From Lumnitzera littorea (Eukaryota > Streptophyta > Magnoliopsida > Myrtales > Combretaceae): 64,000 nucleotides of DNA. The position numbers and the translations under genes are program-made. The stretch is from contig JAMXBB010000008.1 in NCBI GenBank assembly GCA_024138015.1, forward strand, positions 47,840,446 through 47,904,445. The letters are read 5' to 3'. The notes beneath the pieces are model-generated. The model did no database searches. It had not been told where the DNA came from and saw nothing but the letters and a program-made list of their open reading frames with translations. Each line of letters opens with the position of its first letter. Position 1 is the stretch's first letter. Shown here piece after piece: positions 1 to 10,806 of this stretch.

Positions 1-1570
1 AAGAAGTAAACCCATTTTTAAAATATTATTAAAGTTTATACATATATATATATATATATATATATATTAAAGTATATATTCTAGTTTCTCTTTCTTACCT
101 CAATTTCAGTTTCAGGTATATTCACTTCCGTCTCGCTCTCTCATGTGTCTGGATCGTTTCAGTAACTTTATCCTCACAAATTCATGCATTTTTTTAGGAA
201 AGCAGTACTCTTTGTAGTGTGTAGTGGTCATCCTTCAATTTACATCTTGTCTTGAGTATGAAAGTCCCAATTAATCGCAGTTCTTTCATTTGTTGTATGA
301 CTTTAGTGCTACTTAATATGATCATCCTTCAATTTACATCTAGTCCTGCATCAAACCGTGTTGTTTCTATTGTCATTTTGAATTAGTTTTAGGAAAACTC
401 AGAGAACATGTAACAAATAAGATAATGGGAGTCATTTAGAGTAGTATCACAAATTGAGATAATACAGGATCAAAGTTCAAGATTTGAATATAATATGAAA
501 ATTAAGTTTAGAGTTTGGATATGAACTTGACTCAAGATGTCGCTTGTGAGGCTCTACTTAATTAAACTTGTTTAGATTTATTTAATTTCTAAAGAATTAT
601 ATGCTTTTCTTTGATTTCTTAACTCTACTCAAATTTAATATATAATTCATTCAACTCAAATTTTGTTTCAAGTGAAAGATTATAGAACTCAAATTTGATT
701 CAGTATGTTACTTAAACAACTCGAATTCACGATCGATTCGATTGTAGTAAAAATAAAATAGAAACAGTTTATGAATAGATTTAACTTATTTATATCCAAA
801 TGATATTCAATTTATACGAAAAATTAAGTGAGTGTGAATCTATAAGAATACATCTATAATTATATTCCAAAAGATCTATTAATGTGTTGACATGGGCATT
901 GATTAAATTGCATTCACGTCTATCCAAAATTTAATCAAAAAGCATTAAGGACACTCCCAGTTATAATAATAAATATGAAGTAATAACTATATTCAATCAA
1001 GCTCATACTTTAGTATTGATACTAAAGTACTGACAACGTGCACGGTCACGGATAATCACATTTCATTAATTTTCCACGAGCTCGTTCACATCACCGCCAG
1101 CGCCGCCCTTTTTGGCTCATTTCCTTCACCCACGTCTTCACTTTCTCATTGCACATGCTGGTGATAGTGATGGGATAGCAACAGCTATACCGCGGAAGAA
1201 GGTATAACAACGATATTTTATGTAATTTAAATTTATATAATTTTTTTTTAAGGATGATAAATATGTATTGTACTCAATTTGTCTTTTAACTGTAGCTAAA
1301 GGCATATCATTGCGTTTGCTTCTGATTTTTGTTGTAAGCGATCGTGTAGAGGGGCAAGTGATATGGTGGTAATGGCGGCAATAAGGTTTAGAGGAGTTGT
1401 CGGCTGGTGCTCATCTTGGTCTTAGCCATGGTGGAACAAACGTCCTTACATATTCGTTTCATTTTGTTTCTCAATTTTGTTTCATTTTCTTTATCTTTCA
1501 CTTTATTGCGTTCCCAACCTCCCCCCACCACCAAACCACACACGCGCCCTGCACCACAAACCAAAACCCC
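1..1570. repeat. Direct repeat copy 1, ends at N gap
   Basis: This stretch reappears at 2612-4181 with a constant offset of 2,611 bp. The copies agree at every point I compared, including the (TA)n microsatellite near the start, and there is no net indel. Copy 1 stops in a C-rich run exactly where the N gap begins. No gene is recognisable inside: reading frames near the right end are interrupted or low-complexity. Perfect identity over AT-rich DNA beside a gap suggests an unmerged contig overlap rather than an old duplication. Confidence 0.85.
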
Positions 1571-1985
1571 NNNNNNNNNNNNNNNNNNNNNNNNNNNNNN
1601 NNNNNNNNNNNNNNNNNNNNNNNNNNNNNNNNNNNNNNNNNNNNNNNNNNNNNNNNNNNNNNNNNNNNNNNNNNNNNNNNNNNNNNNNNNNNNNNNNNNN
1701 NNNNNNNNNNNNNNNNNNNNNNNNNNNNNNNNNNNNNNNNNNNNNNNNNNNNNNNNNNNNNNNNNNNNNNNNNNNNNNNNNNNNNNNNNNNNNNNNNNNN
1801 NNNNNNNNNNNNNNNNNNNNNNNNNNNNNNNNNNNNNNNNNNNNNNNNNNNNNNNNNNNNNNNNNNNNNNNNNNNNNNNNNNNNNNNNNNNNNNNNNNNN
1901 NNNNNNNNNNNNNNNNNNNNNNNNNNNNNNNNNNNNNNNNNNNNNNNNNNNNNNNNNNNNNNNNNNNNNNNNNNNNNNNNNNNNN
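1571..1985. other. Assembly gap of 415 N
   Basis: The run contains only N. Any reading frame crossing it is meaningless. The base before it is the end of a C-rich run, and the second copy of the repeat continues past the equivalent point with more C-rich sequence, so the gap sits at a hard-to-sequence spot. Confidence 0.99.
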
Positions 1986-2611
1986 CTTTTTTAGTTTTTG
2001 TTGTATCTGTTTTATCTTCTTTGCATTGCTTTTGGACGGGTAACTCTACTTTCCTCTCCTTATTATTGGAATAAGTCTCTTATATTCGTCCAATTAAGAT
2101 GAGTTTGTTAAGATCATATATAATTTTTTATCAAGTATTGTTATATATGTTAAATGTATGAAAAATTAACTATAAACATATAAAAGTTTAATAAAAAAGA
2201 AATACGTTATTAGAGATAAAAAAAAATGTTTAGTAAAAATTTGACATAAACAATTTAAACCATAGATCGAATCGGTTTTAATTAGGCTTGAAAAATTTAC
2301 AAACCGTACTGTATAGTTAGGTTCGATTTTCAAAATAAAAAACCATTATATTAGGTTCGATTCGATAAGGAAGTACGAGTCGTACCGAGTTAAATTGTAC
2401 CTACCCAATCTCTTGATAGCATGATGTAACACTTTCAAATAATGATTATCTATAGAGGAATGCTAGCTAAGAAAAAATATATTTATTAACATATATATAT
2501 ATATATATATATATTAATTAAAGTATACAAATTTTTTTTTCTCTTTACTGTGATAAGGTATATGTCAATTATTTTAAAACATGAACTGGTAAAAGCCACA
2601 AATTATCCATC
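1986..2611. other. AT-rich DNA between repeat copies, no gene seen
   Basis: Unique sequence between the gap and repeat copy 2. It contains a (TA)n run near 2490-2513 followed by an A/T-rich stretch that loosely resembles the beginning of the repeat. No coding frame, RNA gene or transposon end was recognised. Confidence 0.5.
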
Positions 2612-4181
2612 AAGAAGTAAACCCATTTTTAAAATATTATTAAAGTTTATACATATATATATATATATATATATATATTAAAGTATATATTCTAGTTTCT
2701 CTTTCTTACCTCAATTTCAGTTTCAGGTATATTCACTTCCGTCTCGCTCTCTCATGTGTCTGGATCGTTTCAGTAACTTTATCCTCACAAATTCATGCAT
2801 TTTTTTAGGAAAGCAGTACTCTTTGTAGTGTGTAGTGGTCATCCTTCAATTTACATCTTGTCTTGAGTATGAAAGTCCCAATTAATCGCAGTTCTTTCAT
2901 TTGTTGTATGACTTTAGTGCTACTTAATATGATCATCCTTCAATTTACATCTAGTCCTGCATCAAACCGTGTTGTTTCTATTGTCATTTTGAATTAGTTT
3001 TAGGAAAACTCAGAGAACATGTAACAAATAAGATAATGGGAGTCATTTAGAGTAGTATCACAAATTGAGATAATACAGGATCAAAGTTCAAGATTTGAAT
3101 ATAATATGAAAATTAAGTTTAGAGTTTGGATATGAACTTGACTCAAGATGTCGCTTGTGAGGCTCTACTTAATTAAACTTGTTTAGATTTATTTAATTTC
3201 TAAAGAATTATATGCTTTTCTTTGATTTCTTAACTCTACTCAAATTTAATATATAATTCATTCAACTCAAATTTTGTTTCAAGTGAAAGATTATAGAACT
3301 CAAATTTGATTCAGTATGTTACTTAAACAACTCGAATTCACGATCGATTCGATTGTAGTAAAAATAAAATAGAAACAGTTTATGAATAGATTTAACTTAT
3401 TTATATCCAAATGATATTCAATTTATACGAAAAATTAAGTGAGTGTGAATCTATAAGAATACATCTATAATTATATTCCAAAAGATCTATTAATGTGTTG
3501 ACATGGGCATTGATTAAATTGCATTCACGTCTATCCAAAATTTAATCAAAAAGCATTAAGGACACTCCCAGTTATAATAATAAATATGAAGTAATAACTA
3601 TATTCAATCAAGCTCATACTTTAGTATTGATACTAAAGTACTGACAACGTGCACGGTCACGGATAATCACATTTCATTAATTTTCCACGAGCTCGTTCAC
3701 ATCACCGCCAGCGCCGCCCTTTTTGGCTCATTTCCTTCACCCACGTCTTCACTTTCTCATTGCACATGCTGGTGATAGTGATGGGATAGCAACAGCTATA
3801 CCGCGGAAGAAGGTATAACAACGATATTTTATGTAATTTAAATTTATATAATTTTTTTTTAAGGATGATAAATATGTATTGTACTCAATTTGTCTTTTAA
3901 CTGTAGCTAAAGGCATATCATTGCGTTTGCTTCTGATTTTTGTTGTAAGCGATCGTGTAGAGGGGCAAGTGATATGGTGGTAATGGCGGCAATAAGGTTT
4001 AGAGGAGTTGTCGGCTGGTGCTCATCTTGGTCTTAGCCATGGTGGAACAAACGTCCTTACATATTCGTTTCATTTTGTTTCTCAATTTTGTTTCATTTTC
4101 TTTATCTTTCACTTTATTGCGTTCCCAACCTCCCCCCACCACCAAACCACACACGCGCCCTGCACCACAAACCAAAACCCC
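2612..4181. repeat. Direct repeat copy 2
   Basis: Second copy of positions 1-1570, continuing without a gap into 4182 onward. It is probably the true genomic copy. A 22-bp string at 4020-4041 occurs again at 4895-4916, without the 6-bp insert that precedes it here. Confidence 0.85.
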
Positions 4182-6174
4182 ACCCCCCACCAAAACCTCG
4201 TTTCCTTTGTTCTTGTTTTATATTCTTTATTTAGTGCCAACTCATCCTTCTCATTTCTTTTAAAAAAAAAAAATGGTTTGCTTAACTTCAAAAGTCTACC
4301 GTGACCATGCAATTATGAAAAATTTGCAAAAATGATCCATGTAATTGTAAATAGTTATTTATCGAGGTCTTTTTTACATTTAGATATACAAACAGATATT
4401 ATTTACCAAAATTTTATACTGAACAATACATTTAATGCCAATTGTTTCAACTTTTCAGCCACTTGGACAAATTACTATTACTTTTTAACACACAGTCACT
4501 AAAATATTTTTGCTATATATATAATGAATACACTGTACAAAATAAAATATAACTCGAAATATATGATATACGTGCAGGTACAGGCCTACAGTAGAGTCGG
4601 AAGGGGCTAATGGCCCAAGATTGAGAAAAAAAAAATTATTATTAAAACATTTTTTTTTTTTATTAAAATAGAGAGAAGATACATATTATATGTATATCTT
4701 AGACCAACCCTTAATAATATGCAAGACATAATTAAATGCTTAGATACCTGGTGCATCATTTTTCAAGTTATAATTATTTTTATACTGCTCAATGATATTT
4801 TCTTATGGTAAATTTTATGAACTATCCTTAATTCATAATCGTATGGAATCTAAACTTTTAAAATTGAATGTTTACACCCTGGAAGTGAAGGTCGGCTCAT
4901 CTTGGTCTTAGCCATGACTCAATACCTGTGTGACCCCAAACCCACAAACCCGAATGTCCCTATAATGCAGCCGTACGATACTAACAAAGTTACAACAACA
5001 ATAATAATAACAACTAACGAGAAAGCATTTGCTCGAGTTCCCGGCAATTGGGAGCGAAAATGATGGGAATCTTTAATCTTCTTAGCTTTCCTTTCGGTTA
5101 CCTAAAGAACTTATTAGTGCTTGAGCTTTTACCATATTTATACGCAATATAAATTGCAGGATTGCTCTGTTTTTGATAAAGTTTTCGAGAGTGAAACCAG
5201 TGGATATGAGTGGAAATTGAAAAAAATGAAAATATAAGGGGGAAAAAAAACATGATTTCTATTTTATAATTAAATATATAAAAAGAAAATAGAAGGAAAT
5301 GAAGAAAATCTTTTATGTTTTAAATACTTAATTTATATTATGTAAAGGAAATGGAAGGAAATAACTTATTTAGTAGACTATGTTGCCTTATTTTTATATA
5401 GTAAACTTAAATATTATGGGTATTCTTATAACATAGATACCATGAGTATTCGTATAACTTCCTTTGACCCATTTCCACTTATTTTCAGCATTTTCTCTTC
5501 AATTTCAAAGGGAAACATAAAGACTTTAAAATGAAAAATTTTTCACTCATTTCCATTTATTTCTTTATATTTGTGCTTTTATCTTAAATTACCAAATATA
5601 AATTTTCCTCTCTTTTCAACCAATTTCTCTTGATTTCCTTTGAATTAGATCCAACCAAATAGCATTGATGAAATAAAAGACAATCCATGCTAAATTAGTA
5701 GAACTTGTTGCTAATCCATCCATCATTTTTACGAATGAACCCATATCAAGACTCAATGGGTGCTTTAGGGCTAGGGTTCAAATTTGGGCCTACATAGTTC
5801 TAAAATTTGTTTTCTTTTTTTCTTTTTTCTTTTTCATTATTAATGATTTGCAGTTATATTATAAAGGGATATTCAGGTTTGTGAGCTTTGGATCATAAAG
5901 ATTTCGCGTCACGAATTTGAGTAGGTTGGGTTGCGTTAGTTTATTTATTTAATTTAATGGGGGATATGAATAGCAATCCTTTTCTTTATAAGTATGTCTA
6001 CATCAACATAGTCAGCAATCACATACATACAAAATATGAATCCTACCCTACGCTTACTTTAGGGGAATTTATAGTCAATTTTAAAAATTAAGGGTGTTTG
6101 TACGGTTATGAAATCTATTACGATAGTTGAAATAATTTATTATTTTCTCTCTTTTTTATTTACTTTTTTTTTTC
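4182..6174. other. AT-rich intergenic DNA
   Basis: Long poly-A/T runs and AT-rich unique sequence. The only pattern noted is the 22-bp string at 4895-4916 shared with 4020-4041. A short stretch near 5060-5155 could be read as a small exon, but there is no splice partner or family match to support a gene. Confidence 0.4.
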
Positions 6175-6182
6175 ATTATAAC

Positions 6183-7283
6183 TAGAGGTAAACGGATACA
6201 AAATAGATGAAATAAAAGACTTTACACGTACCCATACCTATAGGAATAGGTTTTACTAAACTTTGGTACTTGTATCTTATCAAGTAGCATACTAGAACCT
6301 TACTATACTTCTATGTTTTGTAGAACTTATAATTTTTTTTTTTAAATTTCAATATAACTAGTTTCTATTTATTTTCCTTTCTTTCAATTTCTTTCATTCA
6401 TTTTTCTTTTTGGTCTCTTATTCGCTAATCATTATTATTAAGACATTTCAATTATAGTGAAATCTTGATCTTAACTTTAAATACTAAATAAATAGTTATA
6501 TATTTAACTCATTTGAAGGATTGACTCATTTTGGTGGTAAGGATATTCATAAATGACAAATCGCAATCCTCAACTTATAATTAGCATCCTTAATAATGAT
6601 TTATGCATTAAAATTACTAAATCATAATCTCTTGACTAATTATTTTTCAAACATAATACAAACCCTAATAATAGATAAGGGAAAAAGATACAAACTCTAA
6701 TCTAGACCAAATATTTACTTGAAAAACATTATTTAAATTTATTATTAGATCTTTTTTAAATTTAATACAAAGAAATCATTGCATCAAAAGAAAGTAAGTT
6801 AATAGCATGCCTTATTTAAGTGGCTCCATGTAAATTCTTTTTTAAAAAAAAAAAAATTTAGTAGAGTTAGGACTTTGTAAATGAAGAAAATGGAATGAAA
6901 AAAAAAAAAAACACAATAAAAAAAAGACTAATATGTGGACATCAGGTTTATTTTAAGGTATCTCATGTGTTGGGTTTTATTATTCTTTTAAAGCCTATAC
7001 AAATGAAATGATATTATTTTTAATTAATTAATTTTATCTAATTATGATTATAGGATGAATATAGGATACCTTATGACCTCTACCATATATAATTGACAAT
7101 ATAAATTCTAAGGTAGATATTGGGTATTCTAACTTCATGTCTATACCTTATTTTGTGGATACAAGTTTTGAAAAATCACTACTTGAAATCTATTTTATGA
7201 CCTTAAAAATCTAACCCAAACCTATCTTGTCGAATAGGGTACGAATGAGTATTTTATACAAAAGGGTTATTCATTCACTCCTA
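6183..7283. mobile_element. Candidate hAT-like non-autonomous DNA transposon
   Basis: The 1,101-bp segment is flanked by perfect 8-bp direct repeats, ATTATAAC, at 6175-6182 and 7284-7291. Its ends form an imperfect terminal inverted repeat: TAGAGGTAAACGGATA on the left against TAGGAGTGAATGAATA read inward from the right, 11 of 16 positions matching. Eight-bp target duplications are typical of the hAT superfamily. The inside is AT-rich and shows no transposase, so it would be non-autonomous. The AT-rich duplication could arise by chance, but its exact abutment on both inverted ends argues against that. Confidence 0.55.
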
Positions 7284-7291
7284 ATTATAAC

Positions 7292-8795
7292 TAATAACAT
7301 TAAACTTCATTAATTAAAAAACTATAATTAGCTAAATAAATTCTTCTAATATGCAATTTATCTATTAATAACTCACAGCTAACAATGTATATTATCAATG
7401 ATACAAATGTTTGTCTCAAACTCTTATCCTAATAAAACATTAATAAATATTAACAAGCACATGATTTACAGTACCAACAATTTTTACGATTAATATCATC
7501 AAAGTCAAGGTGCATTATCAAACCACTAATTGGTTAGTCACTTCCATTGAAATGACATGTTTTTCTTTTTTATTTTTTATCATATACTAATAAAATAATT
7601 TTACAAAAACATCATGGTTATATTGACTAAAGATGATGTAACATTATTTTCATTCATCAATATATATATTATATTATATTATTTAATAAAAATTTCAAAG
7701 AGGGTATAATACACTTTAAGATATAAGCTACGAGTTACAAGATGGGTACACATTATTAAACATTATACATATATTCTTATAAAAATAGGTTTTAAAAAAT
7801 TATTAAAAATTATTACTCAAAAATCAAAATCTATCCGATTGTACCCTATACAATAGGGTTGCCCTCTTAGCAAAGCACTTTTTTGTGGCCAAATAAATTG
7901 TAAGGACTCGCCACAGCCTATGTGTGAAGATACTTCGTCACGAAAAAAAATTCTTACAATGTAATAGAAAATGATATATATATTTGTATCTATAATATGT
8001 GTGTGTATATGTATATATTATTTAAAGCAGGACCCAGAACAGTCTACTAAAACCAAAACCAAAATCACTTTGATGTTGTTTCAGATCCAAATATGTATGC
8101 ATATATGTGTGCGTGTGTATATATATCCTTATTGACAAAGGAGTGCATTAAACAGAAGCACCTTCCCCAGTCATGTGGACCCTGTAATAACATAATATCT
8201 ACGGGAACTATTTTTCTTAATCTCTATTGGTAAAATAAATAAATCCACAACAAAATCTAGGGATTTGAATATGTGCATACTTATAAGTTAAGTTTAAAGT
8301 GAGGATTGCATTATGTGAAAACAAAAGATCATCTAAAAAATTGGGTTCAGTACACATTTCTACAATTAGCAATATTCATCATACCAACAACATATACCTC
8401 AACCCACCTGTTAATAAATTTAAACTTTGTATTTTCAACATCTCTTTTTTCTGGCAATTTAGTCCTTCAACAGTGCTACAGTCTAAAACCTCTGCTCAAA
8501 TTATGCTAACATTTTCAAACAACTTCAATCTGGAACACCACAAATCCTTGAATACTAGGGATCCATGAGGAACAGATCCCGAAACTAGTTAAAGGAATTT
8601 TCTGTGCAAAATTAACAGAAAACTTCACTTTACACCCCACTACATGGTCTGTAAATCATACATGTCATGTAAGCGCATGCGACATGACAGACAGAATTAT
8701 GTACAAGAGACAACAAATCAAGGGAGGAGCAAAAATTTTTTTCCAGCATTAAGCAATCTCAACATGAAGAAGAAGATTGCACCCAGATCCTGCCT
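7292..8795. other. AT-rich intergenic DNA and probable 3' flank of the minus-strand gene
   Basis: Contains simple TA/TG repeats near 7975-8130 and no recognisable coding frame. The part nearest 8795 is the expected 3' UTR and terminator region of the tail-anchored protein gene. No confident poly(A) signal was fixed. Confidence 0.4.
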
Positions 8796-8837
8796 GATTT
8801 TGATTTTGATTTTGATTTAGATTTAGATTTAGATTTA
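8796..8837. repeat. Hexanucleotide array carrying the stop codon
   Basis: Seven 6-bp units, three GATTTT followed by four GATTTA. On the minus (coding) strand the units read TAAATC and AAAATC. The last unit supplies the TAA stop of the tail-anchored protein gene (8837-8835). Because the period is a multiple of three, four TAA codons follow one another in frame. It is not the plant telomere repeat. Confidence 0.85.
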
Positions 8838-10779
8838 GAAAAGAGGTAGCATCCAACCCACAGTCCATCCTAGAAGCAACCCAGCACCTACCAGACCCAG
8901 TCCCAAGGCAAACACCAGAGAGTATTTCTTAATGTCATGTTTAGGATGGCCTCGCTTTCCCTGTCTAGCTTTCAGAGCCTTGTGCCAGTTCTTTCGCAAC
9001 CTTTTACCTCTATGGTGATTCCATGGAAGGACCACACCTACAGGGAATATAGTTGAGATCGGCTGGTCATTGTTCTTTATCTGAAGGTAGAGAGTTTCAA
9101 GCTGGAGGAGCTGAAACCACTGCCTGTAGGCAAAAAGTTGATAAGCTTGTCTAAAGACAAGCTTAATGATATGCTCCTTCTCAGCATGTAATTGCCCTGC
9201 TGCCTTTTCTGCTTCCCTCGCACGTGTTTGAGAGTGACACAGTGCTTCAAGCAGCTGAGCCCTGGCAGGATCGGAATTTGTAGTATTTTGTGCTTCTCCA
9301 CTAGTCTTCCGGCTACTGCTATAACTGCTTCTGCTGCAATTTAAAGAAGGAAGGGGGAAAAAAAAAAAAAAAAGTTGTATTGGTAAGCAATGGAATTCAG
9401 ATTCTCATGTTGACAATATAAAAGTTGTATTGTTGAGCACTGGAAGAAAAATGTGAAAGGATCGGCAACATATAATAAATTACAATGGTTTTCATCATTC
9501 CCTATTTATTTTCTCCAGAACAAAATTTCCCTCTACTTTATTGTGTATTGTTCCAATCATATGCTGTCACATATTAATAATGCTTTATGCAAGCACCTCT
9601 TTGCATTTCTTCTTTTATATGTAACAATAGGTGATTGATGGAGACAGTATCTGGGAACGGGGAAGTTTCATCCAACTATAGCAATCTTCAGCAAGCACAT
9701 TTAACTAGAAATTTAAGCTACAATCAGTTCTATTTTAGTTTATTCAAATATTTGTGTTTCCCTTTACAGGTAATATGCTGGACGCTGCTGAAAGAGTTTT
9801 GAGTTTGAATCAATTACCCATATGCCTGGTTAGAGCCACATCGGAAGCATCCATCAACTACTTCATGCTGTCTTTGGCATGTTTGGCCAGAATCAGGACA
9901 TCCCAGTGGTTGTGCCCGTGCTACAATATCTGGATTCAAAGTACTGCAAGGTGAAACCTTGCAGTCCACGCAAGACGTTGAAACTTCATCTTGCAAGCAC
10001 CTGACAGTTAAGTATGGATGTGTCCTGATATGCATCTTTCGAGGCGGAGGAAGATCACAATTCATGATATGGTCATGTGACTTTGTAGCAACAAATGAAG
10101 CTAACTCCTCTTGATCTGCTGTGTGCCACCAAGGTTCAGGCTTACTATTCTCAATCCATGGGGAATCAATAGCGAGTCCAAGCTCATTAGGTTCCTTGGA
10201 ACCTGACGAGGCAGCACAATCCATATCCACGAACTTGTAGCTTTCTGCAATATCCATGTTATTAGGTGCTTTGGCACCTTCATTAATCATGCAATTCATC
10301 TCTTGCCTCGCACCCAAGCTTTGTTGACCAGTACGGTTCACCGGAATACTGTCATACATTTCAGGCGAAACCCTGCAAGATCTCTTCTTATTGGAAAATG
10401 GGCTGGTTTCATGTGTCTCCCTGGAAAGGTTATCATCTGACTTCATGGAGTCATCCTTCATAATTCCCTCCTCTGAGTCCAACGCGTTCAATCGTTCACA
10501 TGTAAGACCCTTAGGCAAACCGTAGCAAGGTTGGTGGTGAAGCCACCATATAGTGTCCGAGGGTATATTGGAGAATGATGGCTTCCTATTAGAAGGCAAA
10601 AAATCTACAGCAGGGCGATCTCCACCTTCACCTGCATCAGTAGTCTCTGCATCTACCTGTTTAGATATAGGAGATGAGGATTGGCAGCAAGCTATCTTGG
10701 GAGCTCTTTTTGCATCCTCTTGAACGAAGTAGCGATTGACAGTCCTCTGCCACACAGCTCGAACTTCTGCTGCTGCCAT
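8835..10779 (-). CDS. Predicted C-tail-anchored membrane protein, plant-specific, function unknown
   Basis: Two coding exons are seen, 10779-9818 and 9333-8835. The intron (9817-9334) has GT-AG ends and the phase matches (GG plus C). The product is 486 aa. Near the N-terminus is a compact motif, VRAVWQRTVNRYFVQEDAKR, followed by a double cysteine. A long polar, probably disordered region follows, then a helical charged stretch (LLEALCHSQTRAREAEKAAG onward) that may form a coiled coil. A basic segment and about 20 hydrophobic residues (LVFALGLGLVGAGLLLGWTV) sit just before the C-terminus, so a tail anchor facing the cytosol is likely. I chose the ATG at 10779; the open exon runs to an acceptor at 10806, so an upstream exon could add residues. 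From memory it resembles Arabidopsis At2g46550/At1g01240, which are uncharacterised. Biochemical role unknown. Confidence 0.8.
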
Positions 10780-10781
10780 CA

Positions 10782-10802
10782 CTATGTCAAATTCCGCTGC
10801 AT
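10782..10802 (-). promoter_or_regulatory. Short upstream ORF just before the start codon
   Basis: If transcription includes the exon starting at 10806, the first ATG in it (10802) opens a six-codon frame ending in TAG at 10784-10782. That stop lies two bases before the chosen ATG at 10779. Such tight spacing could allow reinitiation or limit translation. It depends on the start choice, which is not certain. Confidence 0.4.
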
Positions 10803-10806
10803 TCAC

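Noticed and set aside
1397..2074. Open frames of 188-225 codons on the plus strand
   Set aside because: They cross the 415-N gap, so most of their length is undefined sequence; the identical second copy at 4008 stops soon after.
3999..4312. Overlapping small frames on both strands
   Set aside because: Low-complexity (proline or glycine-rich from C/G runs), mutually overlapping, and no family resemblance.
7895..7965. Imperfect inverted repeat with ATTGTAAG and CTTACAAT arms
   Set aside because: Arms are short, interrupted and without a target duplication; common by chance in AT-rich DNA.
8796..8837. Possible interstitial telomere repeat
   Set aside because: Units are GATTTT and GATTTA, not the plant TTTAGGG repeat.
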